Shown here: one piece after another, positions 63,998-64,000 of the stretch
Layout: each line of letters starts with the position of its first letter
Position numbering within the stretch: the stretch's first letter is position 1
From: Mycolicibacter sinensis
GTDB lineage: Bacteria; Actinomycetota; Actinomycetes; Mycobacteriales; Mycobacteriaceae
Length of the DNA stretch: 64,000 nt
Reading direction: 5' to 3'
Assembly (NCBI RefSeq): GCF_001667375.1
Contig: NZ_LZIN01000071.1
Coordinates: 44,305-108,304 of the forward strand
Made by a program: the position numbers and the translations under genes
The notes under the pieces: model-generated
The model's input: the letters and a program-made list of their open reading frames with translations, nothing else
The model's database searches: none
Told to the model about the DNA's origin: nothing

Positions 63998-64000
63998 CGG
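63807..64000 (-). CDS. Second fatty acyl-AMP ligase, C-terminal fragment
   Basis: Only the last 64 codons lie in the window; the gene continues beyond the right edge. It includes the A10 lysine region TTSGKIQRSACRQRFVDGGF and ends in NSLQQQRSQRD before TGA at 63807-63809. It converges on the other ligase with a 3-nt gap between stops. The two are paralogues. Confidence 0.85.
   Translation of the reverse strand, partial: ATTTSGKIQRSACRQRFVDGGFTPVAQWHAPPPAATPKGPRLNFGKLADAMRNSLQQQRSQRD

Overview
The window is high-GC actinobacterial DNA from a member of the Mycobacteriaceae. The evidence is a string of gene neighbourhoods that match the mycobacterial chromosome (ligC/polD, ami1, tadA, tyrA, tcrX/tcrY, hisC2, echA21, lipE), many genes that start directly downstream of a TANNNT -10 box, and glycine-rich PGRS-type proteins. 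Several features (PGRS proteins that lack a PE domain and proteins resembling GjpA porins) are more like M. gordonae or M. terrae relatives than M. tuberculosis, but the species cannot be fixed from sequence reading alone.

Layout. 1-14.7 kb is a conserved housekeeping block: the end of a probable TetR regulator, LigC and its partner polymerase, a haloalkane dehalogenase divergent from a DUF302 gene across a CsoR-type operator, a Nudix/WS-DGAT pair, the Ami1 amidase with a zinc-protease lipoprotein and a DUF4333 protein, tRNA-Ser(CGA), tadA, tyrA, small envelope genes, and an alkyl sulfatase preceded by two tiny genes. 14.7-31.7 kb carries tcrXY, a phosphotransferase/M20 pair, a small regulator followed by three tandem paralogous membrane proteins, tRNA-Arg(ACG) and tRNA-Ser(GCT), hisC2, SRPBCC and DUF4334 genes, TerC, and an echA21-SMR-tesB-lipE operon, then a hydrolase/LysR pair. 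31.7-39.4 kb holds a small unknown gene, tRNA-Ser(TGA) with its intrinsic terminator, a first PGRS/GjpA-like pair, a double-MarR regulator divergent from a quinone oxidoreductase, and an MbtK-like acyltransferase preceded by a 15-residue leader peptide.

39.4-61.7 kb is the striking part: 22 kb read entirely from the minus strand, consisting of two solenoid-like repeat proteins (about 774 and 793 residues) followed by two giant secreted PGRS proteins (about 2728 and 3034 residues). The giants share a nearly identical 1.7-kb 5' block. The same order, an LRPY-type protein followed by a PE-less PGRS protein, recurs at 32.6-36.1 kb. Together these form the best candidate for a poorly described envelope or surface system. 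The right edge has two convergent fatty acyl-AMP ligase genes whose 3' ends are joined by a perfect 85-bp inverted repeat.

Coordinates of coding regions follow open frames and the best visible start; where a leaderless promoter or ribosome binding site argues for a shorter start, that start is used and explained. Family names come from motif recognition, not database searches.
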